A stretch of 64,000 nt of DNA, taken from contig CP136062.1 of the NCBI GenBank assembly GCA_032622095.1, positions 158,032,875-158,096,874 of the forward strand. Direction: 5' to 3'. This DNA comes from Siphonodentalium dalli (Eukaryota > Mollusca > Scaphopoda > Gadilida > Siphonodentaliidae). The translations under genes were made by a program, and so were the position numbers. Below are positions 36,266-46,959 of the stretch, one piece after another (within the stretch, counting starts at the first letter, position 1; each line of letters opens with the position of its first letter). The notes under the pieces are model-generated. The model saw nothing but the letters and a program-made list of their open reading frames with translations, did not search any database and was not told where the DNA came from.

Positions 36266-36604
36266 ACGGGTATTGTACACTAAATCCGGTCATTTGCGTG
36301 ACCATCTCCGTTTATACTCAAAATAATGTATGCAACAAATGAATGAATTTGAGCCAGGGTGAGTGCAAAATACACTCATGTGCTCTATGAACGATGTAAA
36401 CAGCATGATAATTATAATGAAAATGAGTTTAGCGAACCATCACCAATTCATTATAATTACCATGTTGTTTACGTCTATCATAGGGCGCGTGAGTTATATC
36501 GCATTCATTCCTGGCTCAAATTCATTTATTTGTTGCATATTTTCTGTTGAGTATAATAGGAGATGGCCCCATAAATGGCTGGATTTAGTGTGCAGTCCCC
36601 CTTT
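36266..36604. mobile_element. Palindromic MITE, about 150-bp arms
   Basis: GTACACTAAATCCGG at the left faces GGATTTAGTGTGCAG at the right. Inside, TGAATGAATTTGAGCCAGG faces CCTGGCTCAAATTCATTT, and TAAACAGCATGATAATTATA faces TATAATTACCATGTTGTTTA. The right end continues to CCCCCTTTAA. It lies directly beside the hAT target duplication. A fragment of a related arm appears at 58690-58760. Confidence 0.85.
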
Positions 36605-36880
36605 AACCATGTTGACAAACATTAATGTTTTAACTTTTTCACATATTTGTTATAGTTTATGACGATGTCTGGTTGTTTATTTACACACATCTGTTGTTTA
36701 TTTTTAATGGCGAGATGCCTATAGTTGTTTTAATATTGAATAAAAAACGAATATTGTAACATTGTTTTATTGTTTTATTTATCAATATCATATAGCCCCA
36801 TCTTCTTGTGTGGCAACATCTTTGACTGATTACACCTGGCCTTTTCCCACCGGACTCCGAGAGTGCATTTGAGGAACGAA

Positions 36881-37228
36881 TTACGTCCTGTCGATATCGT
36901 ACATTCTTTCTGCCTCCCGGGTATATAGTCGTTTTCTTTCAGCAGAATCGAATGTGTGATTTCTGAAAGATAAAATGGGTGGTTTTGTTGATTAACAATA
37001 ATGAATGGTCATAATATGGCTGTAGTCCGTACAACGATTAGAAAGATGTGAGCGACCGATCTACCACGAAACTGTGGTACTTACCTGGGTACGATATCGG
37101 CAGGAAGTGATCCCGGTTGTTCGAGGCATATTCTGCAATTCTCGTGGTCCGGTCCCGCGTCGTCTGTTTGTTCGGCTTCCTCAACCAAGTTGTATACCGT
37201 TCCTCGTTTGGTGCAGAAGGAAAACCTC
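36881..37228 (-). CDS. Possible two terminal exons, unknown protein
   Basis: On the - strand, an exon at 37085-37228 (144 nt, donor CCAG|GTAAGT) joins in phase to a final exon at 36881-36962 (acceptor ATCTTTCAG, stop TAA). The joined reading contains FCTKRGTVYNLVEEAEQ, then ENCRICLEQPGSLP and, after the junction, FDSAERKRLYTREAER. The CRICLE segment recalls the start of a RING-like finger, but no further zinc ligands follow. Against a gene: 36849-36902 and 37090-37152 are imperfect inverted repeats of each other, so both pieces may be arms of a repeat. Confidence 0.25.
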
Positions 37229-38630
37229 CTATATATAAAAGAGATTAACTTGAAAAAGTTGCCAAAAGATGTGAAAATAAGAGAAACTCAAAAACTAAAT
37301 AAGCGAATATGCAGCTTTATATAGAGGTAAATTGAAAACGGTATAATAACTAAGTTATTATTGTTGCACGGGAATACATACTTTTATGTATCTATCAGTG
37401 AAATATTTAGGGTTTTGTTGAGATATAATTATGATAGTGGGGTAGGTGTCATTCATTTAGTCTAAGCCGAATGGTATAATAATTACCCCGCTAGCATTAA
37501 TCCTCAATGTTAGAATAATTTTCAAAAGAAAAACATTTAGACTTTGACAGTGCATGGTGGGCAAACGGATCTGATAACAAATCAACACAAGGACACTTTA
37601 AACAAGAAAACCATAGTCAGAAATGGTAACGCCACCAAGATTATAGTATTACATATAAATAGAAATTATAAAAAAAATACATAAAATATTTTGATAACAA
37701 TTGCGTTTAAACAAGTAATCCTTCAAATTATTACTAACAAAGCAAGTAAACGACTGTGGGGTCACTCAACAGATTATAAAGACTTGGACTTAGTATGCTG
37801 TAAATACTAAAATTTAAATGAAATATTTAAAAGATAAAATTTAGCAAGTAGTAAAAGTTAATTTTCTCATTTGGTTTTTTTGTTTGTTAAATAAAGCAAT
37901 AATTTAAATGTAACATTTGTTTTTTTTTAAATGATTGACCGTGGCTCTTCCAATAATTGCGCGACTGACCTGGTCAATTGTTCTTAAGAAGTTGTTTTGA
38001 GAATTACTATGGAGGGAAATAGTTATGGCTGTGGCTTCGCAAGTAATTAACTTGGTGACGTGGTGTTAACATATCTGAACTCCAGTAAACCAAGGACGCT
38101 CCATACCAAATATAAGGTAAATGAATAATTCTTTAGAAGTTGTTTTAAGATTTACTATGGAGCGAAAGAATTGTGGTGCTGGCTTCGCAACTATTTGACC
38201 TCATTGTAACAAATATAAATATTAGTCACTCAGGCAATAGATGTATCTATTCTGTATATTAAGTTATTGGGTCTTACGTGTCTTGAGATGTCTAAATGAT
38301 TTTCGATGGACAGATCGCACAAGGGACCCACGCCAATCTTCTGTTGGGATTCCAATTGTTGGCTTATTAAATATGCACATATGCTTAAGATACAGTCGCG
38401 CGCGAAGCACGCTCCCGTAAGTCAGGTTTTGGATCCCAGTTAATGACAATATCATTGAAATAATCGGTTTCCCCCAATAAACATCCATATATTCAATATA
38501 CATGTTTTGGAGCAGAATTAGGCAGTCCATATTGGACGCCATCATGGAATTTATTTTGTTTTGTTTTAATTTTCACACATATTTATTAGTTATGTGGATG
38601 GAGTTCACATTAAACCTCACATCCTTATAT
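37229..38630. other. No gene recognised
   Basis: AT-rich. It contains a roughly 65-bp direct repeat (AGAAGTTGTTTTGAGAATTA near 37988 and AGAAGTTGTTTTAAGATTTA near 38135). The open frame at 38264-38545 (-) has no domain or splice support and is not called. Confidence 0.45.
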
Positions 38631-38631
38631 T

Positions 38632-39115
38632 GGTTACAGTAATGCCCAAAGTAATTGACCACTTAACCAGATCAGACTTATTGGTAATTTTTCAGGATTT
38701 AAAATCCTGAAATTTTACAAATTCTGCTCTGGTTAAGTGGTCAATTACTTTGAACATTACTGTATGAGGATTGAGTTATCATTAAACCTCAAATCCTTAT
38801 ATTGGTTACAGTAATGTCCAATGTAATTGACCACTTAACCACAGCAGAATTATGGGTATTTTTTCAGCATTTAAAATCCTGATAAATTACCCATTATTCT
38901 GCTGTGCTTAAGTGGTCAATTACTTTGAACATTACTGTATGGGGATTGAGTTATCATTAAACCTCAAATCCTTATATTGGTTACAGTAAAGCCCAAAATA
39001 ATTGACCACTTAACCACAGCATAATTATGGGTAATTTTTCAGGATTTAAAATCATGAAAAAATACCCATAATTTTGCTGTGGTTAAGTGATCAATTAATT
39101 TGGACATTACTGTTT
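38632..39115. repeat. Three tandem copies of a palindrome
   Basis: GGTTACAGTAATG starts at 38632, then 38804, then (as GGTTACAGTAAAG) 38979: a period of 172-175 bp. Each copy is a hairpin: AATTGACCACTTAACCA on the left pairs with TGGTTAAGTGGTCAATT on the right, with TTCAGGATTTAAAATCCTGA at the centre and CATTACTGTA closing it. A constant linker (TTATCATTAAACCTCAAATC) separates copies. Confidence 0.93.
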
Positions 39116-39306
39116 GTAGATGGAGTTAAACCTCACAACAGTGTGTTGGGAATTTGGACCTTGACTTGGGACCTTTGGTTTTTAACTCAACAAATGCGCG
39201 TACACCATATACACAAATTTCTTATGTAACCAGAGTTTTTCTTGGATAAGATGAGTTTGAAGCCTGCTAACATTTCAAAATGTTGTCAGTTTTGTATTCC
39301 CTGCAG

Positions 39307-39386
39307 CGGAACTCGACGCATTGAAGCAAAAGTTACAAGAGATAAAATGTGTACGTAACGAGACTATAATACAAATGAAAAAATAA
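39307..39386 (+). CDS. Possible terminal exon, coiled-coil tail
   Basis: A good acceptor (TTTTGTATTCCCTGCAG) is followed by 26 codons to a TAA. They encode a heptad-like tail beginning ELDALKQKLQEIKC. Incoming phase is 1, which would accept exon 1 of the zinc-finger gene, but no transcript evidence exists. It is short enough to be chance. Confidence 0.22.
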
Positions 39387-40090
39387 ATTCAGGGAGGGGT
39401 GGGCGATACAGGGAACTAAGGGTTGAACCGATATAAATTTATAGAGCGATAATGACCAATGTTGACATATTATGCATCTAAACTCTACTGAACATTGCAA
39501 CAAGGCTGTAAAATAAGGGGTGTCAGAATTTTAGTCATCTCTATATAGTGCCATAATAGTCATTTATGGACTTCTATAAGATGTTGGGTTGGTTATATGG
39601 ACTCTGAGAAAAAGGGGTCTGTACCGATGAACTGACATAAATTAGTGGAGCGATGTTGTCATGTAATATATCGCGACTGTACCAAAGCAGCAATGATATA
39701 AAATTGGGGGGGGGGGGGTCTGAAATTATCTCTATGTCTATAGATGGCACCAGGATTATATAGAAAGGAATAGCAATTGATATACGTATACGGTATACTA
39801 TAGTAATACCATAGACATATAAGTACAAGTATCACGCGATACAATATTACGTAACGTGACTATACCGATGAAAGAAATAAATAAATTGGACCGGGATTAG
39901 AGGTTGGGTTGGTTATATGTGGATGATTGGATATGGAATTCATACCGATGAAACGATACAAATTAGTGGAGCGATAAAGACCAATGTTGACACTTAGTCA
40001 GGCTATGCGGGAGAAAATAGGGGTTGATACGATAGACCAAAATAAAATTGTCGGGTGATAATGACCAATGTTGATGTATAAAGTAACGCG
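39387..40090 (+). repeat. Degenerate tandem repeats
   Basis: Words such as ATAATGACCAATGTTGACAT recur near 39449, 39985 and 40058. AATTAGTGGAGCGAT recurs near 39642 and 39961, and GGTTGGTTATATG near 39588 and 39908. A run of 12 G begins at 39706. Nothing coding was seen. Confidence 0.6.
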
Positions 40091-40189
40091 ACTGTACTGT
40101 CGCACAATTATCAGGTGTAACCGGTCAAATATGGACTCTAGTGCCAATATGGAACAGCTCAGAAAATATTTGCAAGGCCCAAAAAATTA

Positions 40190-40545
40190 TTTAACATGGC
40201 ATTTGCCATTAAAATCGATTTATGTCAATAAAACTGTCATTTTTCAAAATTTTAAGCTGAGACTTGGTGTTTGTGCGTGGGATAGTTATATATTCCTAAA
40301 AATACAGAGTACAGCACGTAATTATGTTTTAGATGGAAGAAATGAATTGTTTTCAATGATAAAATTTAACATGGCATTTGCCATTAAAATCGATTTATGT
40401 CAATAAAACTGTCATTTTTCAAAATTTTAAGCTGAAACTTGGTGTATGTGCGTGGGATACATATATATTCCTAAAATGACCAGTCCAGCGCGTAATTATG
40501 TTTTAGATGGAAGAAATTGAATTTGTTTTCGATAATAAATTTTCA
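40190..40545 (+). repeat. Two-copy 176-bp tandem duplication
   Basis: TAACATGGCATTTGCCATTA starts at 40192 and 40368. Both copies continue through AAACTGTCATTTTTCAAAAT, CTTGGTGT, GTGCGTGGGATA, ATATATTCCTAAAA and GTAATTATGTTTTAGATGG. Confidence 0.93.
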
Positions 40546-40840
40546 GCGTGGACGGGTCATTCCGGTCAACCCGGTCATCGAGTGCGCTCAATTTGTAAAC
40601 AAAGTTTTGGTCAATAGTCGTTTTGGTCAAACTATCCCTTTTTAGACCGGGACAGCAGATCCGAATAGTAGCTAAGATGTATTTAGATAGAATTATCAAA
40701 AGAATTTGACCGATTCGGGTGTAGTTTAAGAGAATAGAGTGGAGAAATCTTGGTGATAATTCCAGAAAATAAAGATGGCTGAGAATATTCACAATGAAAC
40801 TACCCACAATTCACTTCACCACACCGGGGGGGGGGGGTTC
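40546..40840. other. No gene recognised
   Basis: Short CG-containing segment (GTCATTCCGGTCAACCCGGTCA near 40557, trimmed here in meaning only). The open frame at 40496-40807 (-) has no domain. A run of 11 G starts near 40826. Confidence 0.4.
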
Positions 40841-40841
40841 G

Positions 40842-41265
40842 CAATGGGTTACACATTATTTTTAGTCTATCAAATTATTTATATTTTCAACAACAAGTGA
40901 CTTTAAGTTTACAATTTCAGCCTATCCTGACTCTATTGATACGATTTATCATATTTTCATAAACATATTATACACCGGTGGCGTTAACTTTACAATTTCG
41001 GCATCTACGTGATTCTATCGGTACGATTGAGTAATGGTACAAAACAAAATGTTCAAGAATACATTAGGGGCTCCCAATGGGTTATATATTATTTTCAGTC
41101 TATCAAATTATTTATATTTTCAACAACATATTATTACACCGGTGACTTTATGTTTACAATTTCAGCCTGTCCTGACTCTATCGATACGATTTATCATATT
41201 TTCATAAACATATTATACACCGGTGACGTTAACTTTACAATTTCGGCATCTACGTGATTCTATCG
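40842..41265 (+). repeat. Two-copy 232-bp tandem repeat
   Basis: CAATGGGTTACACATTATTT at 40842 and CAATGGGTTATATATTATTT at 41074. Shared internal words include TATCAAATTATTTATATTTT, TACAATTTCAGCCT and ATCTACGTGATTCTATCG. The second copy ends in the palindrome at 41235. Confidence 0.9.
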
Positions 41266-41299
41266 TACCGATAGAATCACGTAGATGCCGAAATTGTAA
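41235..41299. repeat. Perfect hairpin, 31-bp arms, 3-base loop
   Basis: Left arm 41235-41265, loop TAC, right arm 41269-41299. The arm reads TTACAATTTCGG, CATCTACGTG, ATTCTATCG. The left arm is the end of the 232-bp repeat, so the right arm is an inverted scrap of the same repeat joined head to head. Confidence 0.97.
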
Positions 41300-41636
41300 G
41301 GTACACAAAATCTCCAAGAATACATTCGCCCTGTCCACCACACAATATCAAACTCACAGAAGCTAGAAACACCACAGGTGGCGTAAATAGCGCCTATGAA
41401 TTTAGCTGTCTTGGGAATTCCGTTTCGACGAGGTGTGTATGATTGATGTGACCATAGTTCAAAACAATTTTGACTTGATCATATCATTAAAAGACAGAAT
41501 CACGCCATATCGGTGCCAATTTTTTTTTAATGCAGTGAAATGTTTGGACTGCCGCCATTATGTTCTACCACCTCGAATTTCCTCATTCAAATCTTTTCAT
41601 CACACATATATATTAATAAACTAATGATATCATATA
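41300..41636. other. No gene recognised
   Basis: An open frame at 41433-41624 (+) has no recognisable domain. Nothing else was seen. Confidence 0.4.
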
Positions 41637-42480
41637 CAGTTAAACTTCGTTAAGTCGAATCGCAAGGGACCGCTGGATTACTTCGAGTTATCCGAGTGTT
41701 CGACTTAAACGTTTCGTCCATTTGGTGACCACAAATTCCAACTAGTTGAATTCATATCGATCCGAAATTAACTGTTTTCAACCGTGTGCACGCTATATAC
41801 CCACAGGCAGTGACTATGTTGATAACATACAACAGACGAGATGATATTTGTTAAGATTATTTATTGAATAATATAATAAAAACACAGAATATGATCAGAA
41901 AACATCAACAAATTCGCGGTAGAAATAAAAAAATTACATTTGACCCGGAAGTGGTTACAATAGTTTATACAAAAATTGGGAATCAGGATTGGAAGTGACT
42001 GGTGATCAGGGACTGCGGTTTCTTCATGTATCTGGTAGTTGATTCTTTCTTTATTTTATCGCTGATTCCCAGCATTTTCATGAGGTCGTCGGCCGTGTTT
42101 GCTTGCGCCATAAGATAACGCATCACAATGTCGCAGCTATGCATTGCGTCATCAAATAGTCGGGTCGGGTTTGTTGCACTCTTTTTTCTTGATCCACGTT
42201 GACAAAGTACTGGCTGCGACTTTAAACATTTTAGCGATCTCTGATTTTGATTTCTGACCGCTTTCGACGAGAATTAGGGCTTCGTATTTCATCTCAATGC
42301 TGTGCGTCTCAAGTTTCCTCTTTGTTCCTTTGCCGCCGATCGCTGAAGTCGCTGCAAGAAGCCGTTCTTCTATGTATAGTATAAAAACAGCCCACGTCGT
42401 AACATTCGTAAATTGTATGGTTCCAATGATAACAAAACAGACCACACGGTTAATATAAAACAATTTAATGGTAAACAATC
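41637..42480 (-). pseudogene. Tigger/pogo transposon, internally deleted
   Basis: The lower end starts after a TA with CAGTTAAACTTCGTTAAGTC, typical of Tigger-type terminal repeats. On the - strand, 42152-42478 encodes a CENP-B/pogo-type N-terminal helix-turn-helix (SKSEIAKMFKVAASTLSTW, then IKKK). It passes directly, with a frame change near 42165, into the transposase C-terminus (MRYLMAQANTADDL, then a stop at 41983). The central DDE domain, more than 1 kb in a normal element, is missing. I found no matching terminal repeat at the upper end. Confidence 0.75.
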
Positions 42481-42602
42481 TGAAACGGTTATTTGTTCAC
42501 ATTTGGACAACGTATTTTCAATAAAGTTAGAACTGATGTACACATCCATTAATTTCAGACGTTGAAAGAAGATAGCAAACCATTTATTAAAATCAAATGC
42601 AG
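42481..42602. other. Spacer between two broken elements
   Basis: No feature seen. It may include the missing 5' end of the Tigger element or the 3' end of the neighbouring pseudogene. Confidence 0.4.
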
Positions 42603-43975
42603 TCAATTTGCATGGTATTTTGGTTGAATTATATTCAGTTGAATTGTGGCGTAAATACACCCAAATAATTTGGCGATTGACCAGTATGACAATTGGTGTG
42701 AACCCCTCATCGTTGGTTGAATGTGCTCAAACACGTAATCGATAATATATACTTGCCTTCTTGGATCCATCCGAACATGGATCTGCTTTATGGTGTTGCC
42801 AATGAAGGAACCAAACCGTTCCCTGTCCTCGCCTGTCATTCATTGTCAGTTCTGAGAAGAATGTTTCTCCAACCATGCTAGAAAATGCACGCACGTTATA
42901 ACTACCAGAATGGCAGTAAATGTAAAGCCAAGTCTTTGCGTCAATACTTGCAAGAAGTGCTTCCCATAACTGTATCGGCCAACCACTGACGTGCATCGTA
43001 CGTGGTGGAAAGACACGTGGTGGAAAACGACTTCTAAGATAATCCCGCAGTCTTATTCTATCCATGGCCGATATCCCAGGCTTATCTTCGGATTGCCACC
43101 ACGATCTTACATCATTGCATAACTCTGCACACGCGATATCCCCATTCGATATCATGCAATCTTCAACTGACTCTGAGAAGTGAGCCAGTGCCATAGAAAC
43201 AGACATTGGGTTTGTTACCTCTTCAACCATAATAGGAGTCAACAGAGTGTTTCTTTGTTTGGCTACTTTCATCCACCCGTCATTAGTCAAATTATCAAGA
43301 CCACCTTTGCATGATTTCCTTCGTGTTCTTGTCAACAAATGAGTGGCGTCAATACATCTAACTTCGTACAGGCCTCGAACTTCGCTGAATTCTGGTTTAT
43401 AGAACCATTGCACCTCTTTTCTAATTTCTAATTTCTGACGACCATTTTTCTAATTTATCAGGCCAGACGAACTCTGCCAAAGCCACGTTCAGATCAAACT
43501 TGTGAACTTTCTTCCTCAAAACATCCGTCGCTAATTCCGATAACAATCTGGGTGAAAATTTCCTAGCACTTTTCTTAGGAGGCCTAATAATTTTAAATAA
43601 CTCTCTGGATACATTCTTTTTTTTTGCGTGGAGTGATTTTGATTGAGTATGGTTCTGGTGATTTTGTTTTCTGGGCAGAATTGTAGCCGTGTCTGGAGAA
43701 GCCTGATAATGGAGATTTCCCACACGTTATTTTCGTTATTTTTATTTTTTTTGTAGTGTTTGTGGAGTAAGAGTAGTACGGTGTCGCTTGTGGCGTCGGG
43801 GTGATTTTTTAGCACTCTGGTGGATTGCTACTACTGTGTGTAACACAAGAGTAGAAACAATGTCATGTCCAATAACTTGAGATATATCTAATGGTAGTCT
43901 ACATGAATGCGTTTCCTTTGTTGTTTTTCTCCTTCGTCTCAATCCTTGAAGCGACAGCTTACTTTTTGGTTTCAT
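42603..43975 (-). pseudogene. Frameshifted gene of an unidentified protein family
   Basis: Three - strand pieces read as one protein. The first, 43421-43975, has stops near 43735 in an A-rich stretch and contains ARKFSPRLLSELATDVLRKK. The second, 42727-43413, has 228 codons and contains EVRCIDATHLLTRTRRKSCK and SWWQSEDKPGISAMDRIRLR. The third, 42603-42839, contains GSFIGNTIKQIHVRMDP. Pieces 1 and 2 are separated by a 7-bp tandem duplication (ATTAGAAATTAGAA). Pieces 2 and 3 overlap after NDRRGQGTV with a frame change. The strong protein-like character and high GC point to former coding. I have an impression of similar uncharacterised invertebrate proteins but cannot name the family or a function. 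Confidence 0.65.
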
Positions 43976-44622
43976 GATGTACCTGCAAATGAGAATGAGT
44001 AATTGTTACAGTTATAATTAAAAGCAGATTTAATATGTGTCACATGCATGTACATTGTGTTAGTTATATCACGAGATTTGAGTCGGGCCTGCATGTATAT
44101 TATATGGGGTTGTGGACACATACACATATATTGGATAGCTTAGTGGATTGAAAAGTCTCCACTCAGCATTATCCACAGTTTGTCACAATGCACATGCATG
44201 AAGCTGACTAACTTTTCGTGACCTTATGTGTACACTTTAACAATATACTGGTTGTCAGAGAAGAACGGAGTTAAGAAGGTGAATTAAACCAGCATTAAAC
44301 AAAGATGCAATGCCTGCATGTCGGTATAAAGTCCACGGGAGTTCTATTTTAAAGGTATACATAATTAATTTTTACAAGACAGTTTGCATTAACAATAAAA
44401 TTCGTGTTGACTCATGGTGATCAACAACCATGCATTAATAGCGCCAGTAACCTATATGTATAACTTAACCACATGTTTTACATCTGAGGTAAACATTTTA
44501 ATTTATTACACCAGTTGAATAGTATCGTAATTAGGCGGTTTGCTTGGGCCATACATTTATAATCTTCAAGTCGTCTCAGTATATGGCGAAATTCCAGTAT
44601 ATAAAGCCTGCGTCTTGCTATA
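43976..44622. other. No gene recognised
   Basis: A plausible acceptor on the - strand (TCTCATTTGCAG) lies at 43983, just upstream of the ATG at 43975, so an upstream exon of the pseudogene could exist. The rest is AT-rich with no feature seen. Confidence 0.4.
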
Positions 44623-45210
44623 TGGACGGTTCAGACCTAATTAGCTGTACTCCTTTTGTAAATATCGCTATAAGCCGGCTGACTTGTTTGCTGTCCTCCA
44701 TTTATTCAATCGATTCCGAAAAAGTTCGTGGTAACTCATCACTTAATTGTGGTGCATGTACACTCACTACTAATGAAAAAGCTATGATTCACAAGGAAAA
44801 ATATATTTTCTTTAAAAGAAGGATCAATATATTGCCGACTAAATGTGCTTTCTTTCAGTAAACATAACGCCAGTAACAATAGTTTTGGCCCAACTAGAGA
44901 AAATGCATGAAAATATAGAATGTTCGTGGAATACACCAGTAAACACATCGTGAAAACATCGTGAAAAATCGTCCAACTGACGACATTTGGTCAGAATGTT
45001 TGAGCAAACAATTGTGAGTTTGGAAAAATATGAGGTATCATCTTGTATAAAAAATAGTGTAGCATATGCTCGTCGCTGCCAAAATAATATGTAATATGTC
45101 ATATCGTAGTTTATTACCTTTTTCGTCGTTTCTTGGCATATTTTCTCTATCCGCCGCCATTTAAAATCGTGGTACTCATCAACTCGAAACCACGTGATTC
45201 CCCACCGTGA
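44623..45210 (-). repeat. 588-bp inverted duplication, copy 2
   Basis: Reverse complement of 26359-26946, same length. It carries the zinc-finger gene's upstream 50 bp, exon 1 and about 495 bp of intron 1, about 18 kb away and pointing in the opposite direction. Confidence 0.93.
45118..45160 (-). pseudogene. Orphan copy of zinc-finger exon 1
   Basis: ATG at 45160, the same 14 codons (MAADRENMPRNDEK) and the same G|GTAATA donor as 26409-26451, with no change in this exon. No zinc-finger exons follow on the - strand. The next possible coding piece downstream, at 43975, does not match in phase. It could still drive a transcript if the promoter lies in the copied 50 bp. Confidence 0.7.
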
Positions 45211-45702
45211 GTAATATTTACAAACACACACCGCTAGTCTTATATATGAATTACACGCAGTGACTCTCGATGGCGAAATGGTTTTCGTCAGTTTATCGCC
45301 GATAGATGCGTCCCGTATCGAGTTGTAAATATTTACAATTGAGCGTAGTTCTGATGATGTTTTCTATGGAGTGGAATGGTCGATTTGCTTCAAATTTTCG
45401 GCGATGTTAGTAAAATGTTACATTCCTCCAGTTGTCATAGCGCCTGAATACTAACTTATCAGTTTCATGCACCAGAACAAGAATATAATACGTCTTTAAT
45501 TCACTTCGGACATATCAAGATATATAATAAGTTCATTAAACGGCATAGGCATAGTAATAATTTCTGCACTTGTTTTATCTAGTTTTTTTTTACGGTCTGC
45601 CGTTTGCGTATATTTCCTGAACTCCCCAGACTAATAATAGACCATTACATCTTAAACTGTTATAACTGATGCAGAAGAAGAAATCATTTAATAAATACAA
45701 GG
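45211..45702. other. No gene recognised
   Basis: AT-rich; no repeat or coding feature identified. Confidence 0.4.
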
Positions 45703-46259
45703 TTAAAGGGGTACTGTATGCCATTTTCAATAAATTCCCGGTGATAACAACGATCTAATATCGATAATATATAGAAAAGTAAGTAATTTGAGACGAAGAT
45801 GTATTTTGTAAACGTTCAGGTTAATAGGCTATCTTAAAATCAAAGTTAATAATTTGATATAAATTTAATTTATGACTGGAGCCATAAATTAAATTACGCA
45901 TTTCCGCGTACAAGGCGTAATCAAATTAATTGACGGACAGTGGATTGGGAAACGCGTGGCACACATGATCGTGTAAAAAATTATGTTGATATGGGGCGTA
46001 AACTCAAGTCATTCACTGACTAGACTGATTATACAACGACTTAAATGAGTATATGGGACCAGTGTGCATATAATATAACATATATTTGATACATTTGCTT
46101 GAAAACGACAATTGGTATTTTCGCATTCCGGCTAATATGCCATCCGTAACATTACTTCGTACTCAACAGACTTACAAATAATGGAAATCGGGTTACCTTA
46201 TTCTACAACTCGGAGACTATAGAAACTAACAACAACATTTGAGAACAGTATCCCTTTAA
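45703..46259. mobile_element. MITE-B, second copy
   Basis: Starts TTAAAGGGGTACTGTA and ends AACAGTATCCCTTTAA; 557 bp. It is reversed relative to 35402-36001 and diverged from it. It shares CGGTGATAACAACGATCTA near its left end and GAGCCATAAA inside. Confidence 0.85.
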
Positions 46260-46289
46260 ATTTACTGTTTGTCATCGAAAATAGATTGC

Positions 46290-46765
46290 GTCACACTGAA
46301 CAGTGTTTGTGTTACGATGAGTTTTGTGGTACCTCACGAGTTCTGTAAAAAAAATCAACGCGTTATGTAGAAATTGTGGTCACGAGTTCTGTAGTAGAAA
46401 TTCAACGAATTGTGTAGTAAAAACAAAAATCGTCGCGTTTTGTTGCAAATTTTTAGTAAATTAAATTTTCACCGAACCGATCCGTGGAGAAACGGCGGAG
46501 TACCGAAGGACCAACATCAATTTGAGCTACAACGCCATTAACACAAAGTTACACAAATGGACATTGAATTTACTAAAAAATTATAACAAAACTCGGCGAT
46601 TTTTTTGTTTTTTATTACACAACCCGTTGATTTTCTACTACATAACTCGATCGTGACCTCAAATTACTACATAACTCGTCGATTTTACTACATAACTCGT
46701 CGATTTTACTACATAACTCGTAGGTTACTACACAACTTACGTAACAGCTTGTGTTCAGACCAGAG
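46290..46765. mobile_element. Inverted-repeat element, about 200-bp arms
   Basis: The left arm has ACGAGTTCTGTAGTAGAAAT, CAACGAATTGTGTAGTAAAA and TTTTAGTAAATT. The right arm has the complements (AATTTACTAAAAAATTATAA; TTATTACACAACCCGTTGAT; CTACTACATAACTCG). In the right arm the word ACTACATAACTCGTCGATTT has expanded into several tandem copies (46665-46725). Outer ends GTGTTACG and CGTAACAGC pair. No coding. Confidence 0.75.
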
Positions 46766-46959
46766 TGATGGAATATTTTGTCTAACTATTTTTTTCCTGC
46801 ATTTCCCTTATAAAACACTCGGAAAAAAAAACAGGTGGACCATGGGTGTTCATGGATCTACTCTTGTAAACTATGGCAAAGTCAGATAAACAATGATATA
46901 CTCTGGTGAAAACCACGTAAAGCCCGCGTAAAAAGGACACACTCTTGTAAATTCAACGT

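Noticed and set aside
36881..37228. RING-finger protein
   Set aside because: Only the first CxxC pair (CRIC) is present; the His and remaining cysteines of a RING do not follow before the stop. Only an unknown protein is offered, at low confidence.
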